From positions 1-24,488 of the IMG/VR virus record IMGVR_UViG_3300010885_012033: DNA of 24,488 nt. The stretch is one strand, 5' to 3'. This document shows positions 8,000 through 15,547 of this stretch, in pieces; the first letter of the stretch is position 1; every line of letters begins with the position of its first letter. Both the position numbers and the translations under genes were made by a program. Under the pieces are notes generated by a model. That model worked only from the letters and a program-made list of their open reading frames with translations. It was not told the origin of the DNA and did not search any database. This stretch comes from a virus.

Positions 8000-8538
8000 C
8001 ATTAATCACGCCCGAATACCAACAAAATTTAAAGCAGCTACAAAAAGAAAACAAGTTCAAGGGTCTACTTGTCAAGTACGATCCTGTGCGAGATTTTGTT
8101 AAAAAATATCAACCAGAGAGTATTCTGGATTACGGTTGTGCCAAGGGTCGATTAGTAGAACAACTGCGAGAAGATTTTCCAGAGATTCAAGTAATCGATG
8201 GGTATGATCCTGGCGTTCCTGAATTTGAACGCATTCCTTTGGATCAGTATGATTGTTTGATCAGCAACGATGTAATAGAACATTTTGAGCCAGAATTCTT
8301 AGATCAAAGTCTACGACAGATGAATGCTTTGTTTTCTCGTAGTGCTTGGTTGATCATTGCTTGCTATCCGGCTAAAAAAAGTCTGCCTGATGGCCGTAAC
8401 GCACACTTGATTATTGAACCACCGGCATGGTGGCGTGAACGTGTGGCTGAATGTTTCTCTGACTGTTGTGTTGTCTATGACCAAGTGGTAGAATTTGCAC
8501 CAGGCAAGCCTGAGCTTAGACTCATACTAGAACGATGA
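7996..8538 (+). CDS. class I SAM-dependent methyltransferase (small)
   Basis: A 180-aa methyltransferase with motif I ILDYGCAKGR (43-52), the strand-2 end DGYDP (68-72), and NDVIEHF (91-97), the motif typical of small-molecule methyltransferases of the UbiE/Coq class. I place the start at the ATG at 7996, which overlaps the preceding TGA as ATGA, the prevailing junction here. An in-frame TTG at 7981 would give a longer protein but would overlap more and has no better ribosome-binding site. It overlaps the next gene by ATGA at 8535. It resembles the protein at 9316-9840 in length and the xLDYGCxKG motif, so the two are probable paralogues. Confidence 0.8.
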   Translation: MTLITPEYQQNLKQLQKENKFKGLLVKYDPVRDFVKKYQPESILDYGCAKGRLVEQLREDFPEIQVIDGYDPGVPEFERIPLDQYDCLISNDVIEHFEPEFLDQSLRQMNALFSRSAWLIIACYPAKKSLPDGRNAHLIIEPPAWWRERVAECFSDCCVVYDQVVEFAPGKPELRLILER

Positions 8539-9338
8539 AATATGCTTATGCTCTGGACATGCCAGGCGATCATGCTGGATGGACTTTACAGCCATGGCGA
8601 CAACGAGGACTCAAAGTATTTGATCGGGTAGCTGACATTCCAGATGATTATGTTTTAATAGCTACTCATTATGCTCCGTGGTGGAGTCCGCTTAAAAAAT
8701 ACATAGCCGAAGGGCGACCCTACATAGAAATTGAATATGGATATTGGGGACCAGACACTCCACGTAGAGAAACTCGCAGAGTAACATACAATGGTCATCA
8801 TAACATGACCATGCGTCCTGTGCCACACAGCCGAGCACACCTGTTTCCAACGCCAGCACAACAACCATGGCAACTGCGTACCGATGGCTATGTCGTAGGT
8901 ATTCAGCCTGTGGAAGTGGTACTACAAGAACGCACTGGCGAAAATTTAGATCAATTTAGAACCAGACTAACCGCGTCTATACGGCCGTATTGGTCTGGCG
9001 AAATACAGTGGCGTAAGAAAACCGGTGCAAAAGATAATCGTTGGCCCAGGTACGTGGAACAATTAGCAGGTGCTAGAGCTGTGGTTGGAGAACGCACCAT
9101 GGCCTGCGTTGAAGCCTGTTTGTTGGGAGTACCCGCTTATACCACAGATGCCAGCATGACTACCTTGCTCATGGGCGGCATTGAGAATTTGGCTATAAAT
9201 AAATTACCAGACCGTACAGCCTGGTGGGAACATATTTGTTGGAGTCAGTTTAATCGAGCAGAATTTGATACAACTGTGCCAGCAGATCTAGTAGAACAAT
9301 ATCAAATATTCAGTAATGAACGGCTCAACTCAACTTGA
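8535..9338 (+). CDS. capsule-synthesis/GT-B-like protein, family member 1
   Basis: A 267-aa protein, one of five divergent paralogues in this island. Shared elements are a central Y-GYWG (68-72) followed by R-RVTYNGHHN (81-90) and RP (94-95), then a C-terminal core VGERTMACVEACLLGVPAY (184-202), DRTAW (226-230) and the signature W-SQF-R-E (236-243). The arrangement (a Ser/Thr-A-x-E-A-x-x-x-G-x-P helix-strand) resembles the nucleotide-sugar-binding half of GT-B enzymes and the capsule polysaccharide synthesis (KpsS/KpsC) group, in which an E-A-L-x-x-G-x-P motif is common. The RPHP motif of two paralogues is missing here, so activity may differ. Function is inferred as glycan transfer. It overlaps the next methyltransferase by 23 nt. 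Confidence 0.6.
   Translation: MKYAYALDMPGDHAGWTLQPWRQRGLKVFDRVADIPDDYVLIATHYAPWWSPLKKYIAEGRPYIEIEYGYWGPDTPRRETRRVTYNGHHNMTMRPVPHSRAHLFPTPAQQPWQLRTDGYVVGIQPVEVVLQERTGENLDQFRTRLTASIRPYWSGEIQWRKKTGAKDNRWPRYVEQLAGARAVVGERTMACVEACLLGVPAYTTDASMTTLLMGGIENLAINKLPDRTAWWEHICWSQFNRAEFDTTVPADLVEQYQIFSNERLNST
9194..9201 (+). promoter_or_regulatory. exact match to the T4 late promoter box (weak candidate)
   Basis: TATAAATA occurs on the + strand within the gene at 8535-9338, about 115 nt upstream of the methyltransferase start. It is identical to the T4 late (gp55-dependent) promoter box. In AT-rich coding sequence an 8-mer can arise by chance and no other signal supports it, so this is only a candidate. 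Confidence 0.25.
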
Positions 9339-9840
9339 AAAAAGTAAATTAGTACATAGTACTTTACCCAAATGGCAAGGCGAAGGCACCATGCAGTACG
9401 CTGACTTGCTCAAAGAAAATATCAACAAGTATCGGTGTCAAACCATGTTGGATTACGGGTGTGGCAAAGGTATTCAATACACACAATTTAAACTTCATGA
9501 ACAACTTGGGCTAGAACTAGCAAACATTTATCAATTTGATCCGGCCTATGAGCCGATGGCAACTGAACCAGACTGGCATCAAACATTTGATTGCTCAATA
9601 TGCTTGGATGTACTGCATTTTGTTGATGAGGATGAACTGGCAGTAATAAAACAACGACTAGAACAAGTAACTACAAAATTCTGTATTGTTGGCGTACAGT
9701 TAGCCCAGCCCAAACCCAAAAGTCTGTTGCTTAAACCTTACGCACTGTTAAAATCTGCTGAGTGGTGGCAAGATAAATTTAGCTCTTGGAACAGTAGCAG
9801 CCGGCTAATTTTAGAACTCCGGGATAATATACGCACATAA
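9316..9840 (+). CDS. class I SAM-dependent methyltransferase (small)
   Basis: A 174-aa methyltransferase-like protein with motif I MLDYGCGKG (44-52), strand-2 end QFDP, and CLDVLHFVDEDEL, a motif IV region like the DVLEH of small-molecule methyltransferases. It lacks an obvious substrate domain and ends at a domain-sized length, like its neighbour at 7996-8538. The start ATG at 9316 lies inside the preceding gene (23-nt overlap). Eight nt separate its stop from the nucleotidyltransferase-cupin gene. Probable role: methylation of a small molecule or sugar; substrate unknown. Confidence 0.75.
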   Translation: MNGSTQLEKSKLVHSTLPKWQGEGTMQYADLLKENINKYRCQTMLDYGCGKGIQYTQFKLHEQLGLELANIYQFDPAYEPMATEPDWHQTFDCSICLDVLHFVDEDELAVIKQRLEQVTTKFCIVGVQLAQPKPKSLLLKPYALLKSAEWWQDKFSSWNSSSRLILELRDNIRT

Positions 9841-9848
9841 ATATCTGC

Positions 9849-10595
9849 ATGAAAAAGATTGTTTTAGCTACCGGTGGATTTGACCCTGTACACTCTGGAC
9901 ACATTGCCTATTTAAAAGCAGCTAAAAATCTAGGCGACATGCTGATTGTAGGAATCAACAGTGACGAATGGCTAGAACGCAAAAAAGGTCGTGCATTCAT
10001 GCCCTGGAACGAAAGATTGTGCATCATAAACAATCTTGCCTGCGTAGATGAAGTTTACACATTTGACGACGAAGATGGATCGGCCAGGCATTTTATTCAG
10101 CAGGCACGGGCTCACTATCCAGATGCCGAACTAATATTTGCCAATGGCGGTGACAGAACCGCTGACAATATTCCAGAGATGGATGTGGCAGATACCAATA
10201 CAACATTTCTTTTTGGTGTAGGCGGAACCAATAAAGCAAACAGTAGCAGTTGGATCCTACAAGAATGGAAAGCACCCAAGACAGAACGTCCTTGGGGCTA
10301 CTATCGTGTGTTACACGAAGTAACAGGAACAAAAGTCAAAGAACTTACAGTCAATCCTGGACAAACACTCAGTATGCAACGACACAGTAGTCGTGCAGAA
10401 TATTGGCAAGTGTCAGAAGGCCGGTGTGTGGTAGAAGGTGAAGGCCAAAGACAAACATCGTTAGACACTCACGACAGTTATCATATTTCCACAAACGAAT
10501 GGCATAGATTGTACAATCCATTTGATCAACCATGCAGAATTGTGGAAATACAGTATGGTCCTAACTGTGTAGAAGAGGACATAGAACGTCAATGA
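9849..10595 (+). CDS. nucleotidyltransferase-cupin fusion (RfaE2/TagD-like plus mannose-6-P isomerase type II cupin)
   Basis: A 248-aa bifunctional-looking protein. Residues 1-140 are a cytidylyltransferase-type fold: TGGFDPVHSGH (8-18) with the HxGH nucleotide-binding motif, then LKAAKNLGD, IVGINSDEW (33-41), NGGDR (99-103) and the NSSSWIL segment (131-137), in the position of the serine/threonine-rich loop after the GG of RfaE2-like enzymes. Residues 146-245 match the cupin domain of type II mannose-6-phosphate isomerases: ERPWGYY (146-152), PGQTLSMQRHSSRAEYW (170-186) with likely metal ligands H179 and E184, and H219. The GDP-mannose pyrophosphorylase domain usual in ManC is absent. It should activate a sugar phosphate or polyol phosphate and perhaps isomerise it. 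It overlaps the next glycosyltransferase by ATGA. Confidence 0.85.
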   Translation: MKKIVLATGGFDPVHSGHIAYLKAAKNLGDMLIVGINSDEWLERKKGRAFMPWNERLCIINNLACVDEVYTFDDEDGSARHFIQQARAHYPDAELIFANGGDRTADNIPEMDVADTNTTFLFGVGGTNKANSSSWILQEWKAPKTERPWGYYRVLHEVTGTKVKELTVNPGQTLSMQRHSSRAEYWQVSEGRCVVEGEGQRQTSLDTHDSYHISTNEWHRLYNPFDQPCRIVEIQYGPNCVEEDIERQ

Positions 10596-11275
10596 CCCCA
10601 ATACCAATTTTTATCGGTTACGACCCTAGAGAAGCCATTGCTTTTCATACCTGTGTGAATAGTATCATTAGACATGCCAGTCAACCTGTGGCCATCATGC
10701 CCATTGCACTGAACTTGTTTCAAGACTACAAAGAAACCCACACCGATGGATCCAATCATTTTATCTATACTAGATTCCTGGTACCACACTTGATGAGCTA
10801 CACAGGTTGGGCAATATTCATCGATGGCGATATGATTGTTCGAGATGACGTAGTAAAGTTGTGGGAACTACGCGAAGGCGACAAAGATGTCATGGTAGTC
10901 AAACACGATTACAAAACTCGAATGACTGAAAAGTATCTTGGTGCTAAAAATGAAGATTATCCAAGAAAGAATTGGTCAAGTGTGATACTGTGGAATTGCG
11001 GTAATCACCCTAATAGACGACTAACTCCTGAATTTGTGCAAAATTCAACCGGAGCATATTTACACAGGTTTAGTTGGTTATTAGACGACCGCATTGGCGA
11101 ACTGCCCAAAGAATGGAATTGGCTTCCAGACGAATATGGCCCTAATCCAGACGCCAAGCTATTACATTACACATTAGGAACACCTTGCTTTCATGAGTTT
11201 GCTGATACTCCGCAGGGCAACGAGTGGCATATGGAACGTATGTTTACTGAATATTGCCAACAACGTTTGGACTAA
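10592..11275 (+). CDS. glycosyltransferase, GT-A/GT8-like
   Basis: A 227-aa putative glycosyltransferase. It begins with the IPIFIGYDPREAIAFHTC pattern (4-21) common to phage and bacterial GT8-like proteins, and carries a DxD-type metal and sugar-nucleotide motif in IFIDGDMIV (75-83). A later conserved-looking LLHYTLGTPC segment (194-203) parallels the H-x-x-G of GT8-type enzymes. No membrane segment is visible, so it should be cytoplasmic. It lies directly after the nucleotidyltransferase-cupin gene (ATGA overlap), which could supply its activated donor. Acceptor and sugar are unknown. Confidence 0.82.
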   Translation: MTPIPIFIGYDPREAIAFHTCVNSIIRHASQPVAIMPIALNLFQDYKETHTDGSNHFIYTRFLVPHLMSYTGWAIFIDGDMIVRDDVVKLWELREGDKDVMVVKHDYKTRMTEKYLGAKNEDYPRKNWSSVILWNCGNHPNRRLTPEFVQNSTGAYLHRFSWLLDDRIGELPKEWNWLPDEYGPNPDAKLLHYTLGTPCFHEFADTPQGNEWHMERMFTEYCQQRLD

Positions 11276-11277
11276 CA

Positions 11278-12111
11278 ATGATGCCAGACATTCCAAAAAG
11301 AGATTTTGAACCTGGTCAGCCTCTTTGCATCAACAGAAAAATACACGATAGTGAAATCAAAGCTCGCCAGGCTGCATTTGTTGATAGATTTGCCAAAGGA
11401 TGCAACGGTGCGTTGGTTAGCAGTCAAGAAGCCGCACTGACTCCTATAGAACATCCGTACGTAATTCGCGGTATGAAATTTACTGCGGCAGTTAATCTTT
11501 GCTGGCAAACAGGCCGAACGTTTTATTACATAGACAATGGGTATATAGGCAATGTTGGTCGCAAAATACATTTTAGAATAATCAAAGATCATGTGCATGA
11601 TATCCGACCCATTATTGAACGTCCTAGAGATAGATTGGATCAATTGTATTTTACCATAAAAAAATTTACACCAGGCAGAAAAATATTAGTAGCACCGCCA
11701 AGTGAAAAAAGTTTTAGTCTTTGGGACATTGACCAACAACAGTGGATTGACGAAACTATTGCTGAGATTAAGAAACACACAGACCGTCCTATAGAAATTA
11801 GACTTAAACGTACCAGAGATGATCGCATGCGAGAAAATACCATGGAAGAAGCTCTAGCTGATGATGTACATTGTCTAGTAACTTATAACAGTGTTGCAGC
11901 CTGCGAAGCTGTTATGCTAGGCAAGCCTGCTATTACTTTGGGTCCTAATGCTGCTGGAGTTCTTTGTTCACAATCACTGAGCGAAATTGAAATACCCAAA
12001 GTTCCTACTGAAGATGAACGCGAAGCTTGGTTGCGACATCTGAGTTATAGTCAGTTTACTTTTACTGAAATGAGTGACGGTACTGCTTGGCGTATTTTAA
12101 ATGAACGGTAA
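11278..12111 (+). CDS. capsule-synthesis/GT-B-like protein, family member 2
   Basis: A 277-aa member of the five-protein family. Central YYIDNGYIG (83-91), then RKIHFRIIKDHVHDIRP (95-111), aligns by eye with the minus-strand protein at 12989-14062. The C-terminal core is TYNSVAACEAVMLGKPAIT (202-220), E-REAW (247-251), LSYSQFTFTEM (255-265) and GTAWRIL. I place the start at the tandem ATG-ATG at 11278, 2 nt after the upstream stop; an in-frame TTG at 11254 would add eight residues but overlaps the previous gene. The gene converges on the minus-strand gene at 12097-12996 and overlaps it by 15 nt tail to tail. A GT-B-like glycosyltransferase role is inferred from the motif pattern, not proven. 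Confidence 0.65.
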   Translation: MMPDIPKRDFEPGQPLCINRKIHDSEIKARQAAFVDRFAKGCNGALVSSQEAALTPIEHPYVIRGMKFTAAVNLCWQTGRTFYYIDNGYIGNVGRKIHFRIIKDHVHDIRPIIERPRDRLDQLYFTIKKFTPGRKILVAPPSEKSFSLWDIDQQQWIDETIAEIKKHTDRPIEIRLKRTRDDRMRENTMEEALADDVHCLVTYNSVAACEAVMLGKPAITLGPNAAGVLCSQSLSEIEIPKVPTEDEREAWLRHLSYSQFTFTEMSDGTAWRILNER

Positions 12112-12996
12112 AAAATGTTGATATATTGCACCACTGCGACTTTCCGCATCAGTCCAGTGTGCAGAACTAAGATCATTTAACCACTGAGTTCGATCTGGCA
12201 TAACAGGCGATTCAACATGTGCTAGATCCTTATTGGCCACTGCCCATGCTACGCAATCATCATCATCGGCAAACACAGGTATGCCGGCCAACACAGCTGC
12301 CACACTACTTGAACTGTTACAGAATACTGCGGCCCAGGCGTTGGCCAGGTCTTGTTGTAATGTACTACCAACTGCACTTTCTCTTACTCCGGGCAAACTA
12401 GTTAATTCAGACAAATTTATTTTATGTTTAGGATGCGGTCGAATCACAATAGGACGAGCAGTTAATGATCGCAAACGATGTACAGTCTGCCTAGTCCATT
12501 CTATCATATCAGTGCCCTTCATACTCCATCCACCATCACGCTGTAAGCATACCAATACATGATCGCCGTGTGTTCGCCAGGGCATTAAATTCAAATTGAG
12601 TTGGTGTTGAATTTGTTGCCATTTATCATTGTTGCTGTTGGCATTGGCATAATTGTTGGTGTTATAAAATACCCCGTCGAGACTATAACGTAGGAAATAG
12701 CTGTCAGTGTCTACAAATTTAAAACAACTGGCGTCAATGGGCATGACATGATGTCCGGTACGGCGTTGATGATTAATTACATTATTTCTAAGTTGAATAT
12801 GCGGCCCGCGAATTGTGGTTCCAACCCAACCTAGTATTACAGCCAAACAACAGTCTACCACTTGAGGGTCTGACTGAATTAACACTCGGGCACCCTGTGC
12901 TTGTGCACCTTCAGCAAAAGCTCGTAAAACCTCAACCTTGCGATTGCGATCAGCTATCCTGGGCAAACTGGAAAGATAAACTACTACATCATACAT
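12097..12996 (-). CDS. capsule-synthesis/GT-B-like protein, family member 3
   Basis: A 299-aa minus-strand protein and the last gene of the inverted block. It contains ARPIVIRPHPK (180-190), like the RPHP element of capsule polysaccharide synthesis proteins, then FCNSSSSVAAVLAGIPVF (225-242), DRTQW (268-272) and a weakened terminal signature, LSSAHWTDAES (276-286). The GIPVFADDDD strand-loop is where GT-B enzymes bind the nucleotide sugar. The N-terminal half (VVVYLSSLPR and VLRAFAEGAQAQGARV) looks like a Rossmann-type fold. It overlaps the upstream minus-strand gene by 8 nt and the convergent + gene by 15 nt. No terminator is visible between the convergent genes. Confidence 0.65.
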   Translation of the reverse strand: MYDVVVYLSSLPRIADRNRKVEVLRAFAEGAQAQGARVLIQSDPQVVDCCLAVILGWVGTTIRGPHIQLRNNVINHQRRTGHHVMPIDASCFKFVDTDSYFLRYSLDGVFYNTNNYANANSNNDKWQQIQHQLNLNLMPWRTHGDHVLVCLQRDGGWSMKGTDMIEWTRQTVHRLRSLTARPIVIRPHPKHKINLSELTSLPGVRESAVGSTLQQDLANAWAAVFCNSSSSVAAVLAGIPVFADDDDCVAWAVANKDLAHVESPVMPDRTQWLNDLSSAHWTDAESRSGAIYQHFLPFI

Positions 12997-14062
12997 GATA
13001 TTTTTTTATTAACCTTAATGCGGTACCGTTGTACATTTCTTTTTCTGTAAATTGACTATAACTTAACGCACATAACCAATCTCCTATGGGGCCACGATAC
13101 AAATTGTCAATGTCCGATAGTCGGGTACGAGCCACCGGTGTAGAAATATGTTGACCCAGTGTAATAATAGGCGTGCCAGCCCACACAGCTTCAATAGCCG
13201 CTGCACTAGCATCAGTGATTACACAGTAGTAGTTGGAGTTTTGTAATATATCATACAGGTTATCACGTGTTTTGCGATTGAGTTCTTTAGGTCTAAACGT
13301 TACGGCACGATCGGTGTGTTTTGCTAGTTCTGTTTTTACTTGTTCACGCCAGGCAGACAATGTCGTCCCAAACATTTGATAGTGATATTCGCTGTTTTCA
13401 ACAACCAATATTGAGTGTCCCTCATCTTGCCAAGGTGCAGGCATACTAGGTAACAAGTGTAAACGGTCCGCAGGAAAGTATCCCATACGCGGTGCATGAT
13501 GTATATGATTTTGTACCAAACGATGCCACAGTTTTTTACCTGTTACAAAATTAGTATAACCAGTATCAATAAACCAAAAGGGCAAACAATGACTTAAACG
13601 ATCTTTTAAAACTAATTCATTGTTGATGACATTTCTTAACACCACAGTTTGATCGTCTGGTATTGGATCATCAGGCAGTGCCCATACTGGATTATCAGTT
13701 AATTGTTGCCCTACGGTTTTGACAAAGTTTTCAGTACTGCTATTGATATAACTATTCAACAAATAGTCACGGTCAACATTGAGATTTTTAAAATTTTCTC
13801 CCAGCCAACGAATCAGCGGCTGATATTTCTTTTTGTATTCAACAACCACAGAATCTTTGTATTCTTGTACATCTTGTTTTATGTAACCGTTGAGCGTAGC
13901 AAAATCAATTTCGATCATCCCAGACTTTTCCATACGTTTACTAATTTTTTCTAAATACGCGGTAGTATTATCCCAATCTGGTTTGATTTTTTTTAAATGT
14001 TGTGCCAGTACTCTTTTGGCCAGTCCAATTACAACTTCTTCGCGGTTCAACAATAGATGCAC
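12989..14062 (-). CDS. capsule-synthesis/GT-B-like protein, family member 4, with helical N-terminal extension
   Basis: A 357-aa member, the longest of the five. The first ~120 residues (many Lys, Glu and Tyr, helical) have no counterpart in the others. The shared part starts at FWFIDTGYTN (162-171), with KKLWHRLVQNHIHHAPR (176-192), then AVTFRPKE (253-260), TDASAAAIEAVWAGTPIITLG (283-303), GDWL (327-330) and LSYSQFTEKEMYNGTALRLI (333-352). The match in this last stretch to the + strand protein at 11278-12111 is close. One nt separates its start from the FkbM gene stop, so it belongs to the same minus-strand unit. The extension may bind a partner or membrane surface; this is speculation. Confidence 0.68.
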   Translation of the reverse strand: MHLLLNREEVVIGLAKRVLAQHLKKIKPDWDNTTAYLEKISKRMEKSGMIEIDFATLNGYIKQDVQEYKDSVVVEYKKKYQPLIRWLGENFKNLNVDRDYLLNSYINSSTENFVKTVGQQLTDNPVWALPDDPIPDDQTVVLRNVINNELVLKDRLSHCLPFWFIDTGYTNFVTGKKLWHRLVQNHIHHAPRMGYFPADRLHLLPSMPAPWQDEGHSILVVENSEYHYQMFGTTLSAWREQVKTELAKHTDRAVTFRPKELNRKTRDNLYDILQNSNYYCVITDASAAAIEAVWAGTPIITLGQHISTPVARTRLSDIDNLYRGPIGDWLCALSYSQFTEKEMYNGTALRLIKKYHV

Positions 14063-14063
14063 G

Positions 14064-14708
14064 TTACCAACCCATGATCAAATCGTGTTTTTTCTGTTGT
14101 AGTAATTTGGCACCCCAACTTTTAAGTAAATCAACAGCTTCGCCGTTGTCAGTTATGCCGGTATCTTTGTGAAACTTCTGTTCAACTACTATGATAGGTT
14201 TGCAGGATTTAATATAATTTTCACCACCTACTAGAATATTATACTCGTAGCCTTCACAGTCTATTTTGACATAGTCAGTTGGTGGCAATTCCATGCTGTC
14301 TAGGGTTTTCATTTGTATTTTACCTTGACCAAAACTGGCAGGATCCACGTGACTATGCCCAGTGTTGTCAGCAGTGATGATCATATCAATCATGCTGTTT
14401 GTTGAACCCAGGGCACAATCATAAATTTTTAAATTTGTAGCTGGAACATTTTTCATCAAGCAGGCTCTAAAATCAGCCACTGGTTCAATGGCATGTACCT
14501 GTTGAAAAAATTGGCAAAGATCTCGCGTCCATAAGCCCACATTGGCACCTATGTCTACAGCCACATCGTGTTTTTTACAATGAGTTATACTGGCTCTGCG
14601 TACAGGTTCTTGATAGACTGGTTGTCCACCCTTTTCAATATTTCTAGTCAACATTTTAGCAAAATGTGTGTCTTGATCTGGAAACCACCAGCGGTGTGAT
14701 TGATACAT
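14064..14708 (-). CDS. FkbM-family methyltransferase
   Basis: A 214-aa FkbM-type SAM-dependent methyltransferase. Motif I is VDIGANVGLW (51-60), followed by HAIEP (72-76), the YDCALGS strand (96-102), VKIDCEGYEYNIL (147-159) and IVVEQ (173-177), all hallmarks of the family. FkbM proteins usually O-methylate polyketides, sugars or glycan chains and are common in polysaccharide loci. The length is close to the bare domain. The start codon overlaps the stop of the upstream minus-strand glycosyltransferase by one nt (TAATG). It probably methylates a product of the surrounding glycosyltransferases, by context. Confidence 0.9.
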   Translation of the reverse strand: MYQSHRWWFPDQDTHFAKMLTRNIEKGGQPVYQEPVRRASITHCKKHDVAVDIGANVGLWTRDLCQFFQQVHAIEPVADFRACLMKNVPATNLKIYDCALGSTNSMIDMIITADNTGHSHVDPASFGQGKIQMKTLDSMELPPTDYVKIDCEGYEYNILVGGENYIKSCKPIIVVEQKFHKDTGITDNGEAVDLLKSWGAKLLQQKKHDLIMGW

Positions 14709-15535
14709 TATTTTCTTCCTCGTTGTCGAAGTACTTGTTGCCAGTAAGGATGATCCTGATGCATGATCACTTCCTTGGGACGGCTCATACCTTGTAATTT
14801 ACGCTCGCCTTTGACATGATCCATGTATAGCCCTAGTTCGCTGTTGATAAATGGATGACCGGCAAGCCCTTTGTCCTCCCAGCTGGGATTCAAGTTAAAA
14901 AACCTATTGTTGGCTTGATATTGTTTACGTACTACATCCCATATGTAACTATCATGCCATTCGCGTTCTTTAAAAATATCATCGGTGTTGTACATACCCA
15001 CAAATTTTCTAATAAAGTTTCTAGTTTCTGGGTAAGACAAATTATAGCCTACCCACCCACACTCCGAATGATATTTGTCACCACGTCCTAGATAGCTGAT
15101 CATGGCATTGTCAGGGCATACCTTAGACAGCCATTCTAAGGGTACAGGGCTGTGCGTGTGACTGTCAGCATCTAACCAAATCATGTATCCATCACTTAAC
15201 TCTTTTTCGCAAAGAGCAACGCTAAACACTTTGTAGGAAAATCTAACGGCATTCCAACGAAAGGATTTTTTAGGATTCCATACTTCGGGTGGACCATCTA
15301 ATCCATGTGCCTTGGGATTATTTCTATGGCGTTCAATAAACACACGTAGATTTGAACTGACCGCTAATAGATCATGTACCTTAGTATTTGGTCTACGGGT
15401 AATGGGTTTGCAATTTTCAGCACAAACAATCAAATCAACTTCTGCTGGCCAGTTAGCTTCAAAAGTATCAATCATTCGCTGGCCGTATTGTTTTAAACCC
15501 TCGGCATTAAAAGAGGTAATTACAGTATATTTCAT
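14708..15535 (-). CDS. glycosyltransferase, GT-A-like with DxD
   Basis: A 275-aa putative glycosyltransferase and first gene of the minus-strand block. The N-terminus YTVITSFNAEGLKQYG (3-18) suits a GT-A nucleotide-binding strand, and MIWLDADSHTHSP (118-130) contains the DxD metal motif with the H-x-P segment that often follows it. Late-domain SECGWVGYNL (156-165) and HDSYIWD resemble acceptor-site segments of phage and lipopolysaccharide glycosyltransferases. No transmembrane segment is seen. Its ATG is only 12 nt from the divergent GTG start of the + gene at 15548, so any promoter must sit inside one of the coding regions. Confidence 0.82.
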   Translation of the reverse strand: MKYTVITSFNAEGLKQYGQRMIDTFEANWPAEVDLIVCAENCKPITRRPNTKVHDLLAVSSNLRVFIERHRNNPKAHGLDGPPEVWNPKKSFRWNAVRFSYKVFSVALCEKELSDGYMIWLDADSHTHSPVPLEWLSKVCPDNAMISYLGRGDKYHSECGWVGYNLSYPETRNFIRKFVGMYNTDDIFKEREWHDSYIWDVVRKQYQANNRFFNLNPSWEDKGLAGHPFINSELGLYMDHVKGERKLQGMSRPKEVIMHQDHPYWQQVLRQRGRK

Positions 15536-15547
15536 GTTGGATATTTA

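Noticed and set aside
9836-9843. cataaata as a late promoter for the nucleotidyltransferase-cupin gene
   Set aside because: It ends only 5 nt before the ATG, which leaves no room for a transcribed leader.
12233-12562. 109-codon open frame on the + strand opposite the capsule-like gene
   Set aside because: Antisense shadow of the strongly supported minus-strand gene at 12097-12996; it has no ribosome-binding site and its protein is low-complexity.
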